DNA of 64,000 nt from Prionailurus bengalensis (lineage: Eukaryota; Chordata; Mammalia; Carnivora; Felidae), in contig NC_057355.1 of assembly GCF_016509475.1 (NCBI RefSeq), positions 52,151,501 through 52,215,500 of the forward strand, given 5' to 3'. Under the pieces are notes generated by a model. It was not told the DNA's origin, did no database searches, and saw only the letters and a program-made list of their open reading frames with translations. Below, one piece after another: positions 25,501 through 37,500 of this stretch. Position 1 is the stretch's first letter, and each line of letters opens with the position of its first letter. The position numbers were made by a program, and so were the translations under genes.

Positions 25501-28500
25501 CCTGGGCCAGCAGCATCAACATCACCTGGTGACTTGTTGGAGGTGCATATTTGTGGATCTCACACCCCAGGGGTGTGAATCAGAAACCCCAAGGGTGAGG
25601 CCACACAATCTGTTCTTTAGGTGATTCTGATGCACTTTAAGGTTTGGGAAGCACAGCATCAGACCTTAGTGTCCAAGTAAAGACATTCATATTTTCTCTT
25701 GTAGAAAGGAGCAATATGAATCTGATTACCAGGTGATGGGAGACTGGGGATAGGAAGGCTCATTCATTTTCACTTAAGAATAGATTACATCATGAAAGAA
25801 AGCATTATATATTCTATAGTAGAAAAAAAGACTATAAATTGTTTTACTGTAACATGTTGACAGGTTTGGTATGGTGCTACAAACCCAAGGTAGTTGCTCT
25901 GGAAGAAACAATAAAATATTTTGTCTTTGACACCCAGAATTGTCTCATTTCCACTGTCGTAAGGCCTTATGTGATGTGCTAAACAAGGCAGCATGGTGCT
26001 TTCAAATACCTGTCTGCTTTACTCTTTCCCAGCCAGTATCCTGAGACATTTGTATTTCAGTGTCAGAACGCTACTCTGGGCTGCCATTGCCATTGTTTCA
26101 GTGGCGTGTGAGAGGGCAATGCTAACTGGTAGCATGGGGATGGCTGGTAGTATGTGGAAGTATGGAGGGGGTAAAGGATGAGTGTGGCCATCTGGATGGC
26201 GGAAGGAAGAGGTGACCCATCCCTTCCTCCCAACCTCCCAGGACTTCTGCCAGCAACTTCACAAGCCTGTCACACACATGTCAGTGAAGTTTGAAAAATA
26301 TACTATTTGTTGTCATCAAAACACTGAATGGAATTTTGTTAGTTTAAATGATATGGTAATTTCTTTTATTAGAAGTTGAAAGTCTAAGATTTCAACGCTC
26401 TTTCCATTCTGCTTTACAAAGGAAATAAGAGGATGCTACTTAAGATTTCAGGGTTCTATTCATCTGAACCTTCTGTGAGCAGGAGCACTGCTGGGAACAG
26501 GACCAGCCCAGGCCTCTGAAGGCTCTGTGGCACTCCCAGGTCAAAACCCAGCGGCAGGAGCCCAGCCCTGTCTCTGGAACAGAGCCTACCCACTTCCTGC
26601 AGGCACACTCCCACTGCAGCCCTGGGCTCCCACCAGCCCGTGTCCCGTGTCCCCAGTCCTCAGCTAACCCCACCAGGCCTCAATTCATTGGAAATAACCT
26701 GACCAGCTGCACCTTCATACCTGCCTTTATATTTACCTGCGAACAAAACCTGGGCTCTAAGAGGACTGGACTAAACTCACCCCTTGGGGCTCAGCAATCC
26801 CTCCAGGCCTGTGAACACTCCCTAGGCAGGCCCGGAATAAATGTGACTCTGGAATTTGGTTTGATGAAGCAAACTGCCATTCACCTTGCTAAATCCCTTT
26901 TGATGTCAGCTTTCTTAATTTGAAGAACAGAGTTCCCAGTAGAGCCTGGGAAGCCATTCACTAGGGTAACTCTTACAGTCTTTTCCAGCACAATTCTACC
27001 ATCTTGGGCGAAGAGAGAATTCCAGTGTAAAGTTGAAGATAACAGCAATGAACTATTCTTTGTCTCTTCATACAGCGCCAAGAGCTTGAATCAGAAAACA
27101 AAAAACTGAAAAATGAGCTAAATGAGTTACGCAAGGCACTTAGTGAGAAAAGTGCCCCAGAGGTGACCGCTCCAGGTGCACCAGCCTACCGTGTCCTCAT
27201 GGAGCAGCTGACCTCTGTGAGTGAGGAGCTCGATGTCCGCAAGGAGGAAGTCCTCATCTTGAGATCTCAGCTGGTGAGCCAGAAGGAGGCTATCCAACCC
27301 AAGGTAAGCATGAGCAAGTGACCAAAGTTGATGTCTGGGAACAAGCCTCTTTCTTTCTATCCTTTTCCTCCGGTTTATAATGAAGCAAACACTTAGGAGC
27401 ATTTTTAGTCTAATTAGCATTTAGTCTAAAGGATATTGTCATTTTTTTAAAAATCTAAATGTTGCTTTAAAACTGTTGAAAATGCCAATTAAAGTGAGCA
27501 AAAAATAAATGAAATCCCAAATGATCTTCCAAGTTTCATTTCTCATAAGCAAAGGGCTTTTAAAATTAATCTTGAAGTAGTAATCTGACCATGATAAATG
27601 TTGATCAGAAGTAAAATTTGGAGTGCCTGGCTGGCTCAGTCAGAAGAACATGTGACTCTTGGTTTCAGGTTCGTGAGTTTAAGCCCCATGCTAGGTGTAC
27701 AGATTACTTAAATGAATAAATAAGAAATAAGATTTTACTCTTTTTTTTAAGTACATAAATCCATAAATTGTCTTGCTGTGGGAAGGTATTAAATATGACT
27801 TTAAAATTACTTGTTGAAAATAGCCCTTTTAACTGGAAAGATAACATATAAAAGGCTTAGAAATGAGATCATTGAGTAGAAGTTCCATGGAGATGATTTC
27901 TGCTCACTTCAGGGAATTCTGTCTAATAGGGTGAGCTGTCCCAAACCGGGGGCTGGGCGGGGGGGGAGGGGGAATGGGTGGCGGGTGAGAGGGGCTGCGT
28001 GTAGTGATTCCACAGAAAGGACCCATGCCAGAGGGTATACATGGCCCTTCAAAGTCATTGCTGTGAAGCCTCAGGTAATTTAAGACCCAGTGCTGTCATG
28101 TGTTGGTGAAAGATGGGCGTTTTTGTCATTTGCCATCAGAGGGACTCTGGGTAATCATCTTAAAACCTAGCCCGTGTTCATGCAGCAAACAAAATGTTAC
28201 CAAGAATTAGACAATCAAGTAATCCAGCTGCATGACATACCATATGATAAATTAACTGGAAGATCTCAGAGTAATGGTAGTTCTGCATGGTGGTTAAAAT
28301 ACTGACTCTGGCACATAACATTTGGGTTTAAGAAAGGCAGATCGTACCTGAGAGATCAACACTGATCCAGAAAATATCAAATTCTGAAAACAAGATATTT
28401 GTGACTAAATAATTTGGGAGGGAAAAAACATCCCAGCCATAATATAAAGAAATGGGCTTTCTTATTTTACAACAAATCACAAACCATTCAGTCTGAAATG

Positions 28501-31459
28501 AGAAGATCCTGGCAGGGGAGTCTTTCCTTTGACCTGGCCCTATACGTCTCACCTTCTCTGTGTCAGTTTGGTTCCCATAACTACCACTGTGGTTGGGCCT
28601 TGAGATACAAGCCTGTCTCTGCATACTAGCTGGAGCAGAGTCCAAAATCACAACTCCTCTCTCTAGTTCTTTGGTGACAAAGTGGTATTCTAACAAGAAA
28701 CTTTAGCTAAAGTTAAGGGAAAGGAAAAGAAAAATGAACCAAGGGACATGAAAACAACCTAGCTAACAGAGCACATAGTTCTGGTATCACACATCCTCAC
28801 TTACCCAGCTCACAACTACTCTCTAGCCCCTAATGGGATGGCCCTGTCTCCAACTCTCAGGCTCCTGCTCTCCAATTCCCAGCCTACACATGGCAGCAGC
28901 TTCTTCTTTGTTTAGAAAAATGCCTGTGACACAGATAAAGACTTTTCAAACCCCTGGCTGTCGCACTCAGTTTCCAGTTGCAGAGACTCATTTCACAACT
29001 CCTTTTCAGGGCAGTAGTGAGTGACATCCAGTGAGCTAGGTGATAATCCAGCCCAGCCATGTCTAGTTTATCTGCTTCACCCCCAAGTATTCTGGGAGGC
29101 TTCACTTGGACAAATGACCTCCTATCAGAGCATTACCATAACTCTCACAGACCTAGGATAAGAATTTCACCCCTACACATTAACAGGAGGGTCATTTTCT
29201 CACATACTCACAAATGCCCTACAATTAGAAAAACCAAAACAACTCAAATAGGATTTCAAGCAGTTTTTCCTGAGAAGTGAGAACTATCACATATGTATAT
29301 GCTAATGTCCACCTCATGCCAGTTCCATGAATACTAATTTATTTACAGAGTTGGTTTTAGGAGAGACAACTCATGGGTTTATTTTACAGTTAGCTTTGCT
29401 CTGTTATGATGGTGCTCATTGATGGGGTTTATTTATGGAACTATGGGCTTATTGTTTTCTCCATTTGTTCTTTGTGCTTGCTGGCTTGTGATTTTCAGGA
29501 TGACAAGGTAATTACAAAATTAAAAAAAAATTAATAAATACCTTATTTAACCCAAAGTTTTATTTCCCCAATATATGCAATTGATGCTTCTGGCCACCAA
29601 GTCTGTTTTGATATTTACAAATTAATTTTCTATTTGACCCTTACGTGTGTGAGAAGTCAGTGGAAAAATGATGTAGTAGGCTCCAGTCTGGACAACAGAG
29701 AGGTCTCCGTGGCTTCTAATTCAGAGTTGGCTCTCTGACTCACTATAGTAGTTATGATAGGCCATCCACAAGCATGGGGGCTTGGGATGGGAGTCCCGTA
29801 ACTTGGAGCACACCTAAAAGCTCAGTGTGTCCTGCACTCTTGTCTCGAAGCTCTGGGTTTGTTGGCCAAGGGTGAGAGAGAGCCTCAGGAATGGAGTACA
29901 GCCTTCCTGGGAAGGGTAGGATTTTCCTACATGGTGCAACCATTTCTGAACTTCTGGTCACTGGCTTGAGGGGAGACAAACTTTGAGCAGTGAGTCAGGG
30001 ATTTCCTAACACTTGTGGTCCAAGTCTGATCCCATGCCCCAACCACCACTTCTTAGCTAAGATGGACCAGCTGAGGGAAGGACTGGCTGCTTACTACCAG
30101 GAAAGCAGCCTATCAAGAAGTTTATCTTTTCTTTACATTAGTTAATAGGATCAAGTTACCTAATTTACTGAAAGTTCGAAACTACATCATATAGATGTTC
30201 AGATATCAGAGAATACATGTGGCATCATTTAATATAGGGATTGGGTCTTTCAGAGTTGCTACTTAAATGTCAAAAATCTGAGTACAGCCCTTTGTAGAAT
30301 AGAAAAATTTTCTTTCAGGGAAAGAGAAAAAAAGTTTTCTATGAAATATGTACTAAAATATTTAGAAATAATAGGTAAAGAAATGCTCTGTGTGGTATTT
30401 ATGGGAAAGATTTTTAAAATTCAGTAAAACATAAGCTCTTGTTAAAGCTCTTATCAGATTATATTTGGTCTTCTCTGAGGATGCATGTATAAACTTACCA
30501 AAAAGACACCATTAGGAGAAAAGTAGGATTTTTTGAAGTGTGTTTCTTAGCAAGATCTGGTCTTGAACTTAGAACTGGTCTCTAAGATCATGGTATTCGA
30601 AATGTATTCTATTAAGTCCACTTCATTGTGAGACCTTGCTTTAGAGCAAACATTGACTAACAGATCAGACATATACTATTTAGACAAATAGGATGGTCCC
30701 CTGTGTTCTAAAATGTATTATTCTCTAGAAGCCAAAGAACAATAGTTCTTAGTCTATTCTTGCCCTGATTTAGGAGAGACAGAGAGTAGCCAAGTAGAAG
30801 CAAGATGTGGAAATTACATTGGTTGTCAGACAGATTAGACTAAAAAGGAAAAATAAAAAAGGAATTAAAAATGTTGGCAGAAAAGTGCTTTTTATACAAA
30901 ATCATTAGTAATGCTGACCTGCTAGATATGTATTTCAAAAACTTATGTACCATACTATAATGTAACAGACGGAAAAAGAGTTAGTTGAATAACAGCAGAT
31001 GGTAGATATTTACAGGGAGCTAAATCATTCCCATTTATATATATTTAAATATGTGAGAAAAAACTTCTAATTTTACTAAAGCATATCATCCACTTTTTTG
31101 TACTGAGCTTTTAATGGAAAGATGAGGTTTATGTCAAACTTTACAGTGTTTTACTGGGGCATTTATTTTATTATAACTAGATGGCAAGTAGTAGAATAGT
31201 TTTGATCTTTGTTCATTCAGTGTTGCTTGGTGTTTTTACCTAGTTATTGTTGTAATACTTTATGTATACTTGGAAATATATCTATATCTTTATATATTAA
31301 GTATATATATACTTAATATATATATATACACACTTTGAAATATATATATTTGTGTTATTATATAGCATTAGAACAATTATCAGGCAAGGACACTAAAGAG
31401 CTATTTAATGAAATATATATATATATGTATATATATATATATTTGTATACATATATATG

Positions 31460-31502
<43 letters not shown>

Positions 31503-34500
31503 TTTTACACATCATGTAAAATACACACAGCCCATCAGTGATTTTATTTACAGGACACTGGTGCTCTAGAATCTCACCACCTTTGTAGTAGAGCAATAGG
31601 GATTTTCAAGAGAGGGACTGAAGGTGTCTCTTGCTCTTAGCTGCCTGTGCCAGACCCTCCTCTGTAGTTGCACGGGGCCAGGCCTGGCACTCTGGTGGGA
31701 CCAGGAGCTCTGGAGGAACACATAAATCCTCTCTTCTGGAGGAAAGAGCAATGTTGTGTGTGGTCTAAAGCTTTCGAGTTGACTGTTAATGTGGAAATGT
31801 GTCATTTCCCCCTTCAGAATACAATGACAGATTCCACAATACTTTTGGAAGATGTGCAAAAAATGAAAGATAAAGGTGAAATAGCACAAGCATACATTGG
31901 TTTGAAAGAAACAAACAGGTAAGCCCATTTTCTTTTTATTCATTTTGGTTTAATCATAGTCATGTGTATCTTTGTCTTTAAGCCAGTCTTTTGTACAGTA
32001 AGTCAAAGTGTTTATATAGACATCATCTGACCTTTATTAGACACCATCTGACCTTCAGAGGGAGTTCAAGGTTTCTAATAAATTCCTCATTAAAATCTCA
32101 GTTATAATATTGAGGTAGCATTATTGATGAGAGGGGTCAAGGGGAATGAATGTTCTTTACATCAAGGGATGATATTTCTGTATTATTTAGGGTCTTAGCC
32201 TTGAGAGGAAAACCAATTGCTCACTGTTGGACTGTCTTGATAGTCACTTTCATATTTTGTTCAGGATGGGTGGTTATTTGTAAAGGCTTATAGGGGCAAC
32301 TTTAGCTTTCGGTAATTGAAATTCAGAGTGGAGAGAAGTGAGGAAGTATCTGGAATCATATCAGTGTTGGCCATATCATTCTACAAGAGTACTTAGATGG
32401 GACCCTGATATTTAAGACCAAGTATTTGTCACATTTCCTAAGGTGTTTTGAGAAAATCCTAACTCTGATTTTATCTTATTTACCACAAACACAAGTGAAG
32501 TTATAGATGGCACTTAGCACCCAAGAGCTTTGGGTAGTCTGACTGAAGGTACAGGATTTGCACAGCCACTAAATGATGAAACTTTACTAAAGACTTCCCC
32601 TGTAGCTGACATTATCACAGAGTGAAGTCTCATCTCTGCAATTCCTTCAGCCTTCCAGCACCCCCACTTCCCAACAGAGCCTCTTTGCCTTTGAACTCTG
32701 AACTTACAGGCTACATGCTTAAGAGAACATGTGATGATCACAGAGAAAGATGATTCTGGGGATTTGTGTTACAAGTGTGCAGTCTCCTGCTGTGTCGTAT
32801 CAGGGCTAGTATAAAGAAATACTTTACAGACTAAAGAATATTGCCATACAAAATTTAAGGTACTGTTCTTGTTTTATGGGTAAGAATGGAGAATGCTTAA
32901 AAAGTATTGGATTAAACTTAAATTTTAATTTATGATATAAAGTATAAGCATAACTTCTATGTAAGAATGTGTTAGTATAGAAAGAGCTATATTACACTGT
33001 CCACCCATCCACTCTGCTATTCAATCACCAGAGATATGTATTGCATGCCACTTTCATGTTAGGCCTTGTGTCACACACTGGGAATATAGCAGTAAGGAAG
33101 ATAAATGTAGTTCTTGCTTTCACAGAGTTTGTAGGCTGTTGGGGAGACAGCCAAGACAATATGGACATCTCTCCAATGACAGTCAAAGTTGTTGAAATGT
33201 TTTAAGTAGGAGAATGATATGATATTAGAATTTTAGAAAGCTAGCCCTAGCTTTTATGTTAGAGAACAGATTATAGTAGAAAGAGATTGAAGGCATAAAG
33301 ACTAGTTAGGAAGCTATTACTGTAATTAAATGACTGATTACAGTGACTTTGATGTGATTGGTGGCAGTTGAGATTGAAAGGGGACACTTTGAAAGATACA
33401 TAAGATACATAAGATGAAGTCAGTAAATCTTGTGGCTTGGATGTGCAGGTGAGGGATAGGGAATTATGGAGGGTGGCTGTCAAGTGTCTGCTTGGATACT
33501 TGGTTGGATGTGGTGATGCCATTTCATGATCCTGGGTTTGTAGTGTGGGGAAGTTCAGGGTGGAGATGACCAGCAGATTTATAAGTAATGAATTTAAGGA
33601 GCTAGGAAGACATCTAAGGAGAGAAATCCATAGGCAGTTGAAAATACAGATCTGGAATGGGAGAGGTATATAGACTGAGATACAAATTTTGAAGTCATCA
33701 ACATATAATAATATAATTGCGACCATGAAAATGGATAAACTCTCCAAGGGGAGATGGTAAACAGAAGAGCATTCTCTGGCCTGTGCTTTATGTACACATC
33801 ATATAAAGAGAAGTCTAGTAGGAAGAGTAAAAACCTGGACTCTGGAGTCAGATAGCCCTGGGCTCTGCTACTTGCCAGCTGTGTAACCTCCACAGGTATC
33901 TTATTTCTAAGACTCAGTGTCTCCCTTTGCAGTGTCGCAAATGATACATGATGGGTTACTAGGAGAACTAAATGAAATCATACACGTGGAAGGATGTAGG
34001 ACAGTGTCTGATGGCAAATACCCCAAAATATTATTTTTATACTCCAGGTAGAAAAAAACCTGTACTTGACTTTGTCATTATTATTTATTATTTATACATA
34101 CTTTTATTAAAATGTGTCACATCTCTAAAAGAAAAGCAGTTTCTCCAGATCTTAACGTTAATTTTTGACACAAAAAAATCTTTTTAAAAATCATGTCATA
34201 AAAGCTGAGAACTTTGGACATATACTTATTTATAAGTTACCCCTATAAGAATTTCTTAAGACAGTTTTAAAAATAGGAAAGCAGATTTTATTAAGTGGAA
34301 ACCAGTTTCTACTTAGAAGACTTAAAGCTTCATTCATTTTGAAATGGATTGTGAAGATTGCCCCATGAAGACAGTAGCTGAAGTTTTTGTTCTATGTGTG
34401 TGTGATTGTCATGCTTGGTCTCTAATATAATATGTGACATATAAGATCACTCTGCTAGCTGAATAAAATGTTAAAAACAGAACCTCTTTCTCACCTTTTC

Positions 34501-37500
34501 ATTCATTTCAGATTTTGCAGAAAAAGTGCTTCTCACTCCTTGATTGTATTTTGTTTTACTTTCTACCCATTGACATGTGATGTTATATGTTACCCATTTT
34601 TTAAAAAATTAACCAAAAATAATTTTTGTGATAATGTCTTAAAGTCATTTGTAATTAATAAAAAAAAGTCTCATTGACTTAATTAAATATTGGAATACCA
34701 TGTGCTGCTCTTGTCCATCATCATCTCATGACCGTCCTGTATCCCTTTGTGTTTTGCATTGTTGTTCCTTTTGCATGGAAGATCACCTGCTATGGATTGC
34801 CATGAGTTGAATGAGGATGGAGAGCTGTGGCTGGTTTATGAAGGGTTAAAACAAGCCAACAGGTTATATTTGTCTCTTCAAAATGGAATGTTATTAATTT
34901 GTTGTTTCTCTTACTAACAGTGTCTTCCTGACTTTAACTTCTATGTTTCTTATACATTAATTGTCTTCCTGGGTAAATTTCAGCAAAACTTAGAACATTC
35001 AGCCAACACCTTCTTAAAAATCTTCTCCACTAAAGGATGCAATTAAAGCTGAAATGGATTGATAGTGAATATACGAGTTGCGGGCCATAAGTGAAGGATC
35101 TTTCCTTCACACGCTAAAATTTGTGAATCTCCCAGTAGAAGTTGGGAAAAAAGACAAAACCTTTCAACTAGAGCCTAAATTACCATGGGAGAGATTAATA
35201 CCTATTACTTAGTGGTTTCTTGTTTGGAATAATGACTAATCTAAAGGACATAAGCACCTGTGGCATTGAGACTGTGCGGTCTTCTATATTAGTACCATGC
35301 TGCCTAACAGCAGTGTTGAGTGCATAATTTGGCCTTCTATGTGATTCTTGTGAAATTCTGATATGTGAGACCACAAATCAGGGGGGGTCTCCTGCATTGC
35401 TGCAGTTCAAAATAATTACCTAAACTCAACACATTACATGTGTTTAGGGGAAAGCAAAATAAAATTGAAACAACAGCAGCTTTCTAACATAGACATTCAT
35501 CTGCTCTAGGGATATTTGTATTTTTAAAATCTCATAAAAATACGTTAGTAATTACATTTTTAAAATACTTAACTTCTTTTTCAAGGAGTTCCTGCTTATT
35601 CTGCTTTGTTTGTTCTAACCACAAGCCATCATTATTAACTTTGTGGTGTTACTCAGATTCCTTTGAAATTTTATAATTACTAGATATTTTCAGTCTGTTG
35701 TTAACAATTTGCTTGCAATGGCATCACTAACTTTTGCCCAGCAGTTGATAACAAAGGAGATTAGGATAAAAGGACGTCATTTCTTTCTTTGTGTTAGTTA
35801 ATTTGTAACCATAACTTGGTTCTGTGTTTGGAAAAGGGGTGGATGTAGGAGTGGGGGTGCATGGTAAATGGGGGTGCTGATATTCTCACCACCAACACCC
35901 TGGTCTACTTACAGGCACAGCTGACTTGCATGCTTGCTCAGAGAAGCAGTAACCACTTTGTTCATCCTATTAACATCTCTGTTCTAAAACCATGTCTTGT
36001 TAGGATTCTGTTATTGATATGGAAGTTTATGGGGAAGAGAGAAGATGACAAATTTAAAATGCATGTATATGAAGTTTTAGAACGATCTGCATTTGGGAAA
36101 ATCTGTGTATATTTCAGAGTCACACTCAAGCCTTTCTGTCCTTCAGAGATAAGAGTAGAAAGTAGAAATGGGACCCTGGGCACACTCTCTGCCTGAAATT
36201 AGTAACACTGAAATTCTTAAAGGCATATTTAATTAGATTGGAAGTTTGTAATCTTGCCCTCTGCAGTGTAGTTACTCTGTGACAAAGGTATTGTCTTTGC
36301 CAACTCAAATGCTAGTTTGTAAATGTTGTAAACCAGATTAAAGGTGTGTCTTTTAAATTGATTATTTTAGTCATCATTTCTTATAAACTTTTCAAAAGAG
36401 CTTAAACTTTTCTATTTGTTAGAGCCTTTGAAGATGATATATTTGTAGCAGGGTCCACAATTCAGAAAGACACAAATATGAGAGCGCTTGTTTCCGTTGC
36501 CGGCCCTTGTTTGAGCTTCTTGACTTTAATGAAATCAGAAGTTACACAAACTCTTCCTGCCCTTGCAAGTGAGCACAAAGTGTCACACCCACCGAGCAGA
36601 GACTCAGGTGTCCTCTCCCTTTTCAACCTGTGTGGCTTCTCCTCAGGCTCCTGGAATCCCAGCTCCAGTCACAGAAGAGGAGCCACGAGAATGAGGCTGA
36701 AGCCCTGCGTGGAGAGATCCAGAGCCTGAAGGAGGAGAACAACCGGCAGCAGCAGCTGCTGGCCCAGAACCTGCAGCTGCCCCCGGAGGCCCGCATCGAG
36801 GCCAGCCTGCAACACGAGATCACCAGGTTGACCAACGAAAATTTGGTAAGGAGAGGCGCCCAGGTCCGTGCATTCCTTAGTAGGCAGTGCCTGGCCCTCC
36901 AGCACGGTCCTAGTTTCTTTTTGATCAAACACATCCTTTTTGACTGGGAGAGACTCACTGCCTCACACATGATACCCTCTTTCTCTAGCAGAGATGGAGT
37001 AAGGAAAATGTGATTGTGTTGGTAGAAATGAAAAAGGCACGTGCATAGGTTGTGTTTCTGACAGAAGTCTCTGGCGTGTCTGAGCATTCTTAGACCTAGC
37101 TTGGAGGGTCTGGGAGATATCCCCTGACTGTGTGCTGGGCTTTTGCTATCCTTGAGAACTCAGGTGACCTCCTTTCTCCACTTCAGCTTCAGACCCTGCC
37201 ATTATAAGGAGGTTGTTATGTGGTTGTCACAGTAGAGACCAGGAACAAGCTCTTTTGACCTTTGGTCCCTAGGCAGCCACGAAGGCCATTCCTGCCTCCA
37301 TCTCTAGCAGACAGGTGGGGTTGGAGTGACGGTCAGGAAAGGTGGTTGGCAGAACGAAGCAGGGGCTTTTGGTGGACATTGGATAGCGTCAGCATACCTG
37401 ACCCCAGGTCAGGGTGCAGGGACATCAGGATTCAAGTTTGTACGTTTTTTATTCTAACAGAAGTGCAATAAATATTTTTTTTTTTCTCTTGCCAGATTCT

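Larger units (their letters stand above)
22880..27075 (+). other. MYO5A: MYO5A intron before exon A
   Basis: Holds two facing MIRs, an older SINE with a pentanucleotide tail, an L1 tail, a MER5A and a GC-rich patch (26440-26845). Nothing identified in 24110-24980 or 25680-26430. Confidence 0.85.
27304..29498 (+). other. MYO5A: MYO5A intron between exon A and microexon B
   Basis: Contains an older SINE (27620-27735) and a G-rich tract (27948-27995). Nothing identified in 28000-29470. Confidence 0.85.
31919..34781 (+). other. MYO5A: MYO5A intron between exons C and D
   Basis: Contains an L2 LINE relic (33000-33760) and a MIR (33825-34020). Nothing identified in 31920-32990 or 34020-34770. Confidence 0.85.

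Noticed and set aside
31405..31596. Repetitive [19 protein letters not shown] peptide
   Set aside because: Translation of the TA/CA microsatellite; the same applies to the CTTTT array (39886-40116) and the AC/TCTG repeat (61491-61685).
36623..37087. Minus-strand 154-residue frame over exon E
   Set aside because: Shadow of the coding exon on the opposite strand; the + strand has the myosin Va product and splice sites.
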